From UMGS1696 sp963642885 (GTDB lineage Bacteria > Bacillota > Clostridia > Oscillospirales > CAG-272): 47,075 bases of DNA. Numbering within the stretch: position 1 is the stretch's first letter; each line of letters starts with the position of its first letter. Positions 27,168 to 34,994 of the stretch are shown piece by piece. The stretch is from positions 1 through 47,075 of the forward strand of contig CAVIJI010000013.1 in NCBI GenBank assembly GCA_963642885.1. Direction: 5' to 3'. The notes under the pieces were generated by a model. The model was not told the DNA's origin. It saw nothing but the letters and a program-made list of their open reading frames with translations, and ran no database searches. Made by a program: the position numbers and the translations under genes.

Positions 27168-27515
27168 TCAGTCTTCCAGTTGTCTCCAATAGCTGTAGAA
27201 CGCGATTACCGTTCTTTCTTCCCCGCCGTGCTCAATATCATGCGCGGTTATAACAACACCGTCGAGAGACATGAGCTCCCACGCGTGAAGATCATCGATT
27301 TTCACTCTCATCAGAACATCCTGACTCGAGTATACCAAAAGCTCATCGTCTTTCTTAATGATGGCACCGCTCTTTCCTACAACCTCCTCTATACCGTCTA
27401 TTCTTTCGGTAACACACTTGAGGCTTCTTCCGTCGAGATAGTTTGCAAGATCGCGTTTATATCTTTTGCTATCTATATTTTTGCATTTTGTCCAATTCTT
27501 TGTTTTTTTTAGCAT
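27168..27515 (-). CDS. Conserved-looking hypothetical protein, first gene of the wal operon
   Basis: This 115-residue protein has no signal peptide or membrane helix. The N-terminal 30 residues are very basic (KKTKNWTKCK, SKRYKRD); the rest is mixed alpha/beta with no motif I recognise. The GGTG before the ATG is a weak ribosome site. It precedes the RluA gene by 3 bp and so is probably translated in step with it. Function unknown. Confidence 0.65.
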   Translation of the reverse strand: MLKKTKNWTKCKNIDSKRYKRDLANYLDGRSLKCVTERIDGIEEVVGKSGAIIKKDDELLVYSSQDVLMRVKIDDLHAWELMSLDGVVITAHDIEHGGEERTVIAFYSYWRQLED

Positions 27516-27582
27516 CTTTTCACCAAATAAATATTAACAATTTGTGTTATACGCCGAATTTCACGAAATTTTAAAAAAAGTA

Positions 27583-27611
27583 TTGCAAAATGTCTAAATT
27601 AAGGATATTAT
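27583..27611 (+). promoter_or_regulatory. Candidate promoter of the ABC-DUF1854-ABC operon
   Basis: TTGCAA (27583-27588) and TATTAT (27606-27611) are spaced by 17 bp and point right. The leader would be about 215 nt. No better plus-strand promoter was seen; a TATAAT at 27756-27761 has no -35. Confidence 0.4.
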
Positions 27612-27699
27612 TAATAGACTATGTGAATGGTATTAATATGTTACCGTATAACGTATTGTTCCGTTCCCACGTTCGTGAAACCAACACTATCATGCAACA

Positions 27700-27728
27700 A
27701 TTATAGCACAAAACAAAGTCCGTGTGAA
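27700..27728 (-). promoter_or_regulatory. Candidate promoter of the wal operon
   Basis: Minus-strand TTCACA (27723-27728) and TATAAT (27700-27705) are spaced by 17 bp. It would give a 180-nt leader before the 115-codon gene. It faces the plus-strand promoter at 27583, so the two leaders overlap by about 75 nt. Confidence 0.5.
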
Positions 27729-27833
27729 GAATAATCATGAATTTTTACATATTAATATAATACACGGATCGATCTCATTGCTTCCGTTACTATGATTACG
27801 GAAACAAATTACCAAGAAAGGTGTGTGACTATT

Positions 27834-30224
27834 ATGCTTCCGCTTGACAAACTCACACCTGCGGCTACATCTGCCATAAAAGACGGCGGCTTATCGCTTG
27901 ATGACATGACAGTCGCAGTTCGTATGGACCTTGATCTTGACGGACACTTCGGTGAAGCATGGCTTGTTTACGAAAAAAACAAACGTGTCATCCATCGTCT
28001 CTGTGCGGATTCGGACTCCATACCGCAGCAAAAACACAAACACTCCCGTGACTACGAGGACTTCGGCAAAATACCGGATGCAGCATATGTCAAGTATATC
28101 GATTCGTTCTCAATGGATTATAACTCCGACTTGACGGTCGATACGTGCATGTCGTCGAACCGACTGCTTGTATTCGAGCACAAGGCCGTACGTCCCGATA
28201 TACCGGAGGAGCTTGAAAAGGAAGAACGCGACCGCATCTCGGAAGAATGGAACAAGGATGCCGTCACGAGAATCAAAGCATACTGTACTAACGCGAAAAG
28301 ACAAAAACTCTTCGCTTTCTGCGAAATAATCGATAAATTCCTGCGTGGTCAGGAAATCGGTGATGATGACCAGATTTTCGAACAGTTTAACGCAAAGTGT
28401 CCGAAATGCGGTCAGGTATACGAGAACCAATACCGCAGGGTGTGTACGCATTGTCAAAAGAAGGGCGCCATTATTAAAAGACTGCTCGAATTTCTTATGC
28501 CGTATAAGGTTCAGGCATCAGTCGTTATTCTGTGTATGCTCGCCAGCTCCGGAATTTCCCTTGTTTCCCCGATCATTAACGGTACCATTCTTTATGACCG
28601 TGTAATAAGCAGCTCGGGAAAATGGCATGCGATTGACAAACTGTTTATTGTTCTGTCCGTCATAGTATTGCTCGCCCTCGTATCATTGGGTATCAATATT
28701 ATCCAGAACCGTGCAAACGCAAAGCTTTCCACAAGAATGACGAACAAGATGAAACAAAACGTGTTCGACGCTCTGATGGGACTTTCGTTATCGTACTTCA
28801 ACAACCAGTCTACAGGCCGTCTTATCAACCGAGTCAATTACGACGCGGACAGAATCCGCAGCTTTTATATAGACGGTGTACCTAACTTTGTCATTAACGC
28901 TCTTAACTTCATCGGTTTGACGTTCTTCCTCTTCTCGCTCAACTGGAAGCTGACACTCATGGTTTTCGTACCGGTTCCGATAATCGTTATAATCTTCAGA
29001 GTAATGCTCCCGAGACTGTGGAGAATGTACTCAAAGCAATGGCGTGCGTCCTCTTCCATGAACTCCATGCTCGGCGATTCTCTTAACGGTATACGTGTCG
29101 TCAAGGCATTCGCAAAGGAAGCCGAAGAGACAAACCGTTTCTACAAGTACTCCACACGACTCTACGGTGCAAACCTGAAGGTTAATATCACATCACTTAC
29201 GATTTTCCCTCTCGTAAGTCTCCTTATCGGTATGTCATCACAGATGATATGGGGATTCGGCGGTCTCTCCGTAATGGGCGAGGAAATGACATACGGTGAA
29301 TTCACCACATACCTCGGATACATCGGTATGATATTCGGCCCTCTCCAGTTCTTCTCGACATTCACGAACCTTATCACCGATACTATAAATGCCGCTCAGA
29401 GAATGTTCGAAATTCTCGACATGGTACCCGATGTAATGAATGCTCCCGATGCGGTTGAGAAGGAAGAATTCCAGGGTGACATCGAATTCCAGGATGTTTC
29501 CTTCCACTACAACCCGAACAGACCCATTCTGAAGGATGTCAACATTAAAATTCATCCCGGTGATAACATCGGTCTTGTGGGACACACCGGCAGCGGTAAG
29601 AGTACCATAGTAAACCTCATTACCCGTATGTACGACCCCATCTCCGGTCAGATTCTGATAGACGGTATGGACCTTAAAAAGGTCAAGATATCCTCTATCA
29701 GACACAATATAGCAATTGTGTCACAGGAAATATTCCTGTTCCGCGGCACGATTGCCGATAATATCCGCTATGCTCGTCCCGATGCTACAATGGAAGAAGT
29801 TATCGCGGCAGCCAAAGCGGCAAACGCTCATGACTTCATAGTACGTCTTCCCGAGGGATATGAAACGGAAGTCGGTTCCGGCAGCCGTTCACTCTCAGGC
29901 GGTGAAAGACAACGTGTTTCCATAGCAAGAGCTCTGCTCATGTCCCCGTCGATTCTTATCCTCGACGAAGCAACGGCGGCAATGGATACCGAAACCGAAA
30001 GACTTATCAGTGATGCTCTCTCGAAGCTTGTCGAGGGACGTACCTGCATAACAATAGCACACAGACTCTCTACACTCAAGGATTGTAACTATCTGTTTGT
30101 AATAGAAAACGGTGAAATCGCCGAAGAAGGACCTCCGGATGAACTTCTTGCGAAAGGCGGAGTTTACTATAAACTCTATAAGCTCCAGGCCGAGGCTATG
30201 AAGAAGGTTCTCGCGGGAATGTAA
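27834..30224 (+). CDS. ABC half-transporter with N-terminal extra domain and zinc ribbon
   Basis: This 796-residue protein has four parts. Residues 1-180 form a soluble domain of unknown fold with PH-like beta segments (GEAWLVYEKNKRVIHRL). A zinc ribbon uses C189, C192, C204 and C207 (CPKCG...CTHC). An ABC exporter transmembrane domain with six helices follows at about 225-530. The nucleotide-binding domain has Walker A GHTGSGKST near 585, signature LSGGERQRVS, Walker B ILILDEATAAMD and the switch IAHRL. The ATG at 27834 was chosen because AAAGGTG lies about 11 nt upstream; an ATG 14 codons earlier has no site. It likely pairs with the second half-transporter at 30994. The substrate is unknown. 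Confidence 0.88.
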   Translation: MLPLDKLTPAATSAIKDGGLSLDDMTVAVRMDLDLDGHFGEAWLVYEKNKRVIHRLCADSDSIPQQKHKHSRDYEDFGKIPDAAYVKYIDSFSMDYNSDLTVDTCMSSNRLLVFEHKAVRPDIPEELEKEERDRISEEWNKDAVTRIKAYCTNAKRQKLFAFCEIIDKFLRGQEIGDDDQIFEQFNAKCPKCGQVYENQYRRVCTHCQKKGAIIKRLLEFLMPYKVQASVVILCMLASSGISLVSPIINGTILYDRVISSSGKWHAIDKLFIVLSVIVLLALVSLGINIIQNRANAKLSTRMTNKMKQNVFDALMGLSLSYFNNQSTGRLINRVNYDADRIRSFYIDGVPNFVINALNFIGLTFFLFSLNWKLTLMVFVPVPIIVIIFRVMLPRLWRMYSKQWRASSSMNSMLGDSLNGIRVVKAFAKEAEETNRFYKYSTRLYGANLKVNITSLTIFPLVSLLIGMSSQMIWGFGGLSVMGEEMTYGEFTTYLGYIGMIFGPLQFFSTFTNLITDTINAAQRMFEILDMVPDVMNAPDAVEKEEFQGDIEFQDVSFHYNPNRPILKDVNIKIHPGDNIGLVGHTGSGKSTIVNLITRMYDPISGQILIDGMDLKKVKISSIRHNIAIVSQEIFLFRGTIADNIRYARPDATMEEVIAAAKAANAHDFIVRLPEGYETEVGSGSRSLSGGERQRVSIARALLMSPSILILDEATAAMDTETERLISDALSKLVEGRTCITIAHRLSTLKDCNYLFVIENGEIAEEGPPDELLAKGGVYYKLYKLQAEAMKKVLAGM

Positions 30225-30257
30225 TCCGATATAGGCATGAAAGGATAGGTTATTATT

Positions 30258-30947
30258 ATGGCAAACGAAAAAAATACTGCCGTTAAAGACTCGGAAAAGA
30301 ACAAGAACGATAATAAATCCGAGGATAAAAAGCTTTTAAACAAATCGGAAGATAAAAAAGCAGACGAAACGAAAAAAGAAAATGCGGAAGACACAGAGGA
30401 AGTAAATGCGGACGACCTCTTCAAGCACAGAGTCTCGATAAACATGACTCCGGAAAACTCTTGGTTCTCGCTTTCCACAGGCGGTCTTATCTCACTGAAA
30501 GTAATCAACGCCGACGGCGAAGAAGAAACATTCGAAAGAGTTGTTATTCGACGTTCTTTCCCCGTCACCGCACCGGACGAATTTCTTTCCGTAAGGGAAC
30601 CCGACTCCCGTATCAAGGGCAGAGGTTCCGAAATCGGTATGATTCGCAATATCAATATATTCGACAAGGATACGGTAAAGCTCATTAACGATGAACTTGA
30701 GGTTCGTTATTTCACTCCCGAAATAAAGAAAATCACATCCGCGAAGGAAAAATTCGGCTATACCTATTGGGAAGCCGACACCACAGCAGGCAGCGCGTCG
30801 ATTGTTTTGAACAATCCTTTCTCGAATATTCGTGTTCTGGAAGATAAAAGAATTTTCATTTCGGACATGGACGGCAACTGCTTTGTAATACCCGACCCGT
30901 CAAAGCTCGATAAGCTGAGCTACAAGTACATAGAGATTTATATCTGA
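30258..30947 (+). CDS. DUF1854 family protein
   Basis: The 229-residue protein starts with about 55 charged residues (Lys, Glu, Asp, Asn) that should be disordered. A compact beta-rich DUF1854 domain follows (about 56-229). It has no signal peptide and no membrane helix. DUF1854 genes next to such ABC transporters are known from proteobacterial cyanophycin clusters, where the function is unproved. Here it sits between the two half-transporters, 33 bp after the first and 46 bp before the second, so the three are surely one operon. It is probably an accessory subunit. No cyanophycin genes are in the window. Confidence 0.82.
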   Translation: MANEKNTAVKDSEKNKNDNKSEDKKLLNKSEDKKADETKKENAEDTEEVNADDLFKHRVSINMTPENSWFSLSTGGLISLKVINADGEEETFERVVIRRSFPVTAPDEFLSVREPDSRIKGRGSEIGMIRNINIFDKDTVKLINDELEVRYFTPEIKKITSAKEKFGYTYWEADTTAGSASIVLNNPFSNIRVLEDKRIFISDMDGNCFVIPDPSKLDKLSYKYIEIYI

Positions 30948-30993
30948 GTTGTACCCGAAACTCATCTAAAACACCCAGAAAGGCAGTCAAATT

Positions 30994-33267
30994 ATGAAGC
31001 TGATGTACGATCTGCCCGAGCTTGACAGAGCAGCCTATGACTCATCTGCCGAGACAGGCGAAAAACTAATGTACGTTGTTCCATTCAACGTACTCGAGGA
31101 TAAATTTGTTGACGGCTGGACTTTAGTAACGGACAGAAGAATCCTTTGCATACTTCACGGTAAAATAATCAACGAAATCGACCTCTCGCACTGCGGTATA
31201 TTCTCTACGGAAGTACTCTACGGCAACTGTGCTTTTTATGCCGAGGTTGACGGAATAACTACTCTCGTCTGCCGATTCCTCAGCGGACGTAACCTTCCGA
31301 GATATTCGGTTCTCGTCCATGCGTGCGAGGATCTCGCCAAGAAGCGCCGCGATAACAGAGCCCCCGGTGAACCTGTTACAAACGATGATCCGGAAAGATT
31401 CTGTCCGAAATGCGGACGTCCGTTTATTCACGGAACCAAGCTTTGTCCCTTCTGTCGAAACACAAAAGAAGTGTATGCGAAGCTTTGGGGACTTACAAAG
31501 GGCTTAAGACTGATGCTCTTCTTCCCTCTGTTCGTATCGGTATTCTCACTGGCTATACAGTTCGTTCTTCCCGCTATTCAGAAGGTCGCGGTAAATGATT
31601 ATCTCACAAACGAATCCATTCGTCCCGTGAATTCCTTCAGTGACCCCCACCTCCACGCATTTATAGCGATATTCATTGCTATTGTTTCAATTGACCTTGT
31701 ACAACGTGTTATCAACGTAATACAGAGCAGAATGTCCGCCATATCGGGCAACAAATTCACGTTGATGATGCGTACGCTTCTGTATGAAAAGATATCAACC
31801 CTTTCGGTTTCCTCCATACAGCGCAAGTCAACCGGTGACCTGATGGGACGAATCACAGGCGACGTCAACGCCGTACAGGATTTTATGACAAACCAGCTGC
31901 CCAGCCTTTTCACACAGGGTGCGTCATTTATCCTTGCGCTTGTGTTTCTGCTGATACTTAACCCCTTGATGAGCTTGTTTGTATTTGTTCCGATTCCGCT
32001 CGTTGTATACCTTGTGGCAAAGTTCTGGAGCACAATGCAAAACCTCAACAGAAAAAACTGGATTCTCGCTTACCACGTAAATCTTTTCCTTCAGGACGTC
32101 TTAAACGGTATTCGTGTCGTTAAGGCTTTCGGTAATGAAGACCGCGAAATCGAAACATTCCATAAGAGAACAAACCGCTCGGCAAAGCAATCGGAGCATA
32201 ATGCTCTTCTCTTTGATACCGTATTCCCTCTTCTCGGATTCGCGGTACGTTTCGGTTCGTACCTGATTCTGTTTTACGGCAACTATCTTCTCTTCAAGGG
32301 TGTCATGAACTACGGTGATCTTCACCAGTTCAACTCCTATTCGAATATCATATACGGTCCTCTGCTTTGGATTACATTCATTCCGAGAAACATTTCGTCG
32401 TTCCTCACTTCACTCGGTAAGGTACTTGAAATTCTCGAGGAACAGCCGGAAATCTCCGATGTCGGTTTGCCTATTGATATTTCAATCGAAGGTGATGTAA
32501 GCTTCAAAAACGTTACCTTCGGATACGATACCTACAATCCCGTTCTCGAAAACATCAACCTTGATATTAAGAAGGGTGAGATGATCGGTATCGTCGGTCA
32601 CTCCGGTTCCGGTAAAACCACACTTATAAACCTTCTCATGCGTTTGTATGATGTAACTGACGGTGCTATCGAAATAGATAACGTAAACATTAAAGATATT
32701 TCGCAAAACGCACTCCGTTCACAGATAGGTGTAGTTCTTCAGGAAACGCACTTGTTCTCCGGTTCAATCAGAGATAACATCAAATACGCCAAGCCGCACG
32801 CTACCGACGAAGAAGTTATCGCCGCCGCAAAGCTTGCCAATGCCCACGACTTTATTGTCAACCTTCCCGAAGGCTACAACACAATGGTCGGTGAGAAGGG
32901 CTATTCCCTCTCCGGTGGTGAAAGACAGCGTGTAGCCATAGCAAGAGCTCTTATCCACAACCCCAAGATTCTTATTCTTGATGAAGCGACGGCCGCACTC
33001 GATACCGAAACGGAAAAGCTCATTCAGGACGCAATCAACAAGCTCACAAAAGACAGAACTTCGTTCGCCATTGCACATAGACTCTCTACGCTGCGCAACG
33101 CAGACCGTCTTGTCGTTCTTGATAAAGGACACGTCGTGGAATTCGGTACACATCAGGAGCTTCTCGAACTCAAGGGTTTCTACTGGAGACTCGTTATGGC
33201 TCAGCGTCAGGATTCCGGTATGCTTGAAAAAGCTGATAAGGCAATCGCCGCACGAGCAACAAAATAA
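30994..33267 (+). CDS. Second ABC half-transporter with N-terminal PH-like domain and zinc ribbon
   Basis: This 757-residue protein mirrors the first half-transporter. Residues 1-115 form a PH-like domain (TLVTDRRILCILHGKI, EIDLSHCGIF), and the zinc ribbon uses C137, C140, C151 and C154 (CPKCG...CPFC). The transmembrane domain lies at about 165-470, and the nucleotide-binding domain has GHSGSGKTT, LSGGERQRVA, ILILDEATAALD and IAHRL. Both ATP sites look complete in each protein, so both homodimers and a heterodimer are possible; gene order favours a heterodimer. The AAAGG before the ATG is a good site. A strong terminator follows. Confidence 0.88.
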   Translation: MKLMYDLPELDRAAYDSSAETGEKLMYVVPFNVLEDKFVDGWTLVTDRRILCILHGKIINEIDLSHCGIFSTEVLYGNCAFYAEVDGITTLVCRFLSGRNLPRYSVLVHACEDLAKKRRDNRAPGEPVTNDDPERFCPKCGRPFIHGTKLCPFCRNTKEVYAKLWGLTKGLRLMLFFPLFVSVFSLAIQFVLPAIQKVAVNDYLTNESIRPVNSFSDPHLHAFIAIFIAIVSIDLVQRVINVIQSRMSAISGNKFTLMMRTLLYEKISTLSVSSIQRKSTGDLMGRITGDVNAVQDFMTNQLPSLFTQGASFILALVFLLILNPLMSLFVFVPIPLVVYLVAKFWSTMQNLNRKNWILAYHVNLFLQDVLNGIRVVKAFGNEDREIETFHKRTNRSAKQSEHNALLFDTVFPLLGFAVRFGSYLILFYGNYLLFKGVMNYGDLHQFNSYSNIIYGPLLWITFIPRNISSFLTSLGKVLEILEEQPEISDVGLPIDISIEGDVSFKNVTFGYDTYNPVLENINLDIKKGEMIGIVGHSGSGKTTLINLLMRLYDVTDGAIEIDNVNIKDISQNALRSQIGVVLQETHLFSGSIRDNIKYAKPHATDEEVIAAAKLANAHDFIVNLPEGYNTMVGEKGYSLSGGERQRVAIARALIHNPKILILDEATAALDTETEKLIQDAINKLTKDRTSFAIAHRLSTLRNADRLVVLDKGHVVEFGTHQELLELKGFYWRLVMAQRQDSGMLEKADKAIAARATK

Positions 33268-33281
33268 AATACACACACAGG

Positions 33282-33317
33282 AAAAGTCCGATGGTGAAAA
33301 CACCATCGGACTTTTTT
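33282..33317 (+). terminator. Strong terminator after the ABC operon, also usable from the marR side
   Basis: The arms AAAGTCCGATGGTG (33283-33296) and CACCATCGGACTTT (33301-33314) are perfect complements with a 4-nt loop, and a T6 run follows. The minus strand has T4 after the mirror stem, so it can also end the convergent pth-mfd-prsA-marR transcript. Confidence 0.93.
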
Positions 33318-33364
33318 ATCGAAAATTCACTCTACAGAAGCACGCAAACGTAAAAAGGTATATG

Positions 33365-33820
33365 TCATCCTTTCAAACTGAATAAATCGCTTATGTCGGT
33401 TTCAATATTGCATATCAATTTTCCCGATATCTTTTTGAACAATTTAAATTCTTCTTCGGTAATTCCGTCTGTCAACAGCTTTACAAATTCCTTTTGACGG
33501 TTTACTATTTCATGTACCGCTTCTTTTGCACTGTCGGTCACAACAAGATGTACCTGACGTCTGTCTTTTTCATTTTTGCTGCCGATTAAAAATCCGCGTG
33601 CCATGAGATGCTCTACCGCTTTGGAAACATGACTTTTAGCTATCATTCTGTATTCTACAATACTGCTTGCGGTATCCAGCTTCGGATTGTTGTAAAGAAA
33701 TGACAACACATCAATCTCTGCTCTCGTCAAATCGAATTTATCTGATATATCATCCCATATAGAATCGTACGCTTTCTTCAGAACAAACGCGTTATGCAAA
33801 ATCTCGCGTGTTTCGGACAT
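33365..33820 (-). CDS. MarR-family transcriptional regulator
   Basis: This 151-residue winged-helix regulator has the MarR layout: helix-turn-helix in LDTASSIVEYRMIAKSHVSKAVEHL, and wing residues in RGFLIGSKNEKDRRQVHLVVTD. MarR dimers usually repress a nearby transporter or stress gene. It is the last gene of the pth-mfd-prsA operon, 29 bp after prsA, with a strong AAGGAAGG site. It is convergent with the ABC operon, so it is not its obvious local repressor; the target is unknown. Confidence 0.88.
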   Translation of the reverse strand: MSETREILHNAFVLKKAYDSIWDDISDKFDLTRAEIDVLSFLYNNPKLDTASSIVEYRMIAKSHVSKAVEHLMARGFLIGSKNEKDRRQVHLVVTDSAKEAVHEIVNRQKEFVKLLTDGITEEEFKLFKKISGKLICNIETDISDLFSLKG

Positions 33821-33848
33821 TATTATAACCTTCCTTAATGATGTTTTT

Positions 33849-34934
33849 TCAAAATCTGTAGTTTATCGCGGAATCCGCAATAGTATATTTATCGAGTATA
33901 TCGTTATTCAGCTCGACTCCGTCGATTTTTTCTTCAACCGCGGAAGCAAACAAATCTTCTCCTACAGTCGTATCATATTCACCGAAAAAATCCGCGTTAT
34001 CACTGTTTTCCCATGGTTTTTCGTCCATTTCAAGACGCATAATATAATGCGTGCCGTAATCGGTTTCGATTTTTTTGTACTCGCCGATTTCCAAGCTTAA
34101 CGCACTCTCCGTAACATCCTCGATAAAATCCATATTCGCAGATATGTAATATCCGTTTTTGTAATACTTATCTTCGGAAAAGGCATCGTAAACCTCATCA
34201 AAATCCGCACCTTCGGCAAGTGATTCATCTATAGCATCGATGAGAGCCTGCTTTGCCGCCATTTCTTCGCTTGTAAGCTCACGCTTTTTCTTCAAGCCGT
34301 CTTCGGTATATTCCTGAACTCCGTCCTCGTCTGTCGCATATACATACTTGTTGTTAACGTATATATGCCGTACACGTACGTAGTTCTCGTCGAGGTAATT
34401 CTGTCTGTCGTCATCTGTTATTCCGATAATACCTTCACTTCCGTAAAGAGCATCATATAACACGGATACCTTCTCATCACGAAGATATATCTTTTTCAGC
34501 ATATTGATGTTAACCCCGTAGGTTCCGAGCACGGAATTGAATTTACTCTTACTGCCTTCGGAATATTCCGTAACGAAATCGTCTATATAGCTGTTTATCG
34601 TATCTTCCACAGACGAAGAAATCGTCAGTCCGTAATCATCAAACATCTGCTCGCAAACAAGAGTCATTTCCACATTGTGTACCACCGCACTGTACAGAAC
34701 ATCCTCAGCCGTCTGCCCATCATCGGTAATGACAGTCGAAAAATATTCGTCGGTATCCTTAAAATCCGAATACGTCTGAGCATATCTTCCTTTGTATGTG
34801 GCAAGGTAATAACAAAATTCGTTTTCGTTTATAGAATGATTGCCGTATGTCATAACACTTTCGGACGAGCATGAACTCATGCCGCCCATCAGCATAGCCG
34901 ACACCAGAAGCGCAGATATGATTTTCCTTTTCAT
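33849..34934 (-). CDS. PrsA-like foldase lipoprotein (parvulin-type)
   Basis: The protein is 361 residues from the ATG at 34934 (GAGAG upstream). The signal peptide ends in a lipobox (MSSC), so it is anchored to the outer face of the membrane. A SurA/PrsA-type N-terminal helical domain precedes a parvulin-like rotamase region (about 190-320, RVRHIYVNN, AEGADFDEVYDAFSEDKYYKNGYYISANMD, TDYGTHYIMRLE). Such proteins help secreted proteins fold. It follows mfd by 60 bp, a common Clostridial order. Confidence 0.85.
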   Translation of the reverse strand: MKRKIISALLVSAMLMGGMSSCSSESVMTYGNHSINENEFCYYLATYKGRYAQTYSDFKDTDEYFSTVITDDGQTAEDVLYSAVVHNVEMTLVCEQMFDDYGLTISSSVEDTINSYIDDFVTEYSEGSKSKFNSVLGTYGVNINMLKKIYLRDEKVSVLYDALYGSEGIIGITDDDRQNYLDENYVRVRHIYVNNKYVYATDEDGVQEYTEDGLKKKRELTSEEMAAKQALIDAIDESLAEGADFDEVYDAFSEDKYYKNGYYISANMDFIEDVTESALSLEIGEYKKIETDYGTHYIMRLEMDEKPWENSDNADFFGEYDTTVGEDLFASAVEEKIDGVELNNDILDKYTIADSAINYRF

Positions 34935-34994
34935 TTGGTTCTCTCTGTAACAATTTTTTATTATATTATAGCTCACGAAAATGAACAAATTATA

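Noticed and set aside
33365..33820. MarR as local repressor of the ABC operon
   Set aside because: It is convergent with that operon and in another transcript; no shared operator was seen.
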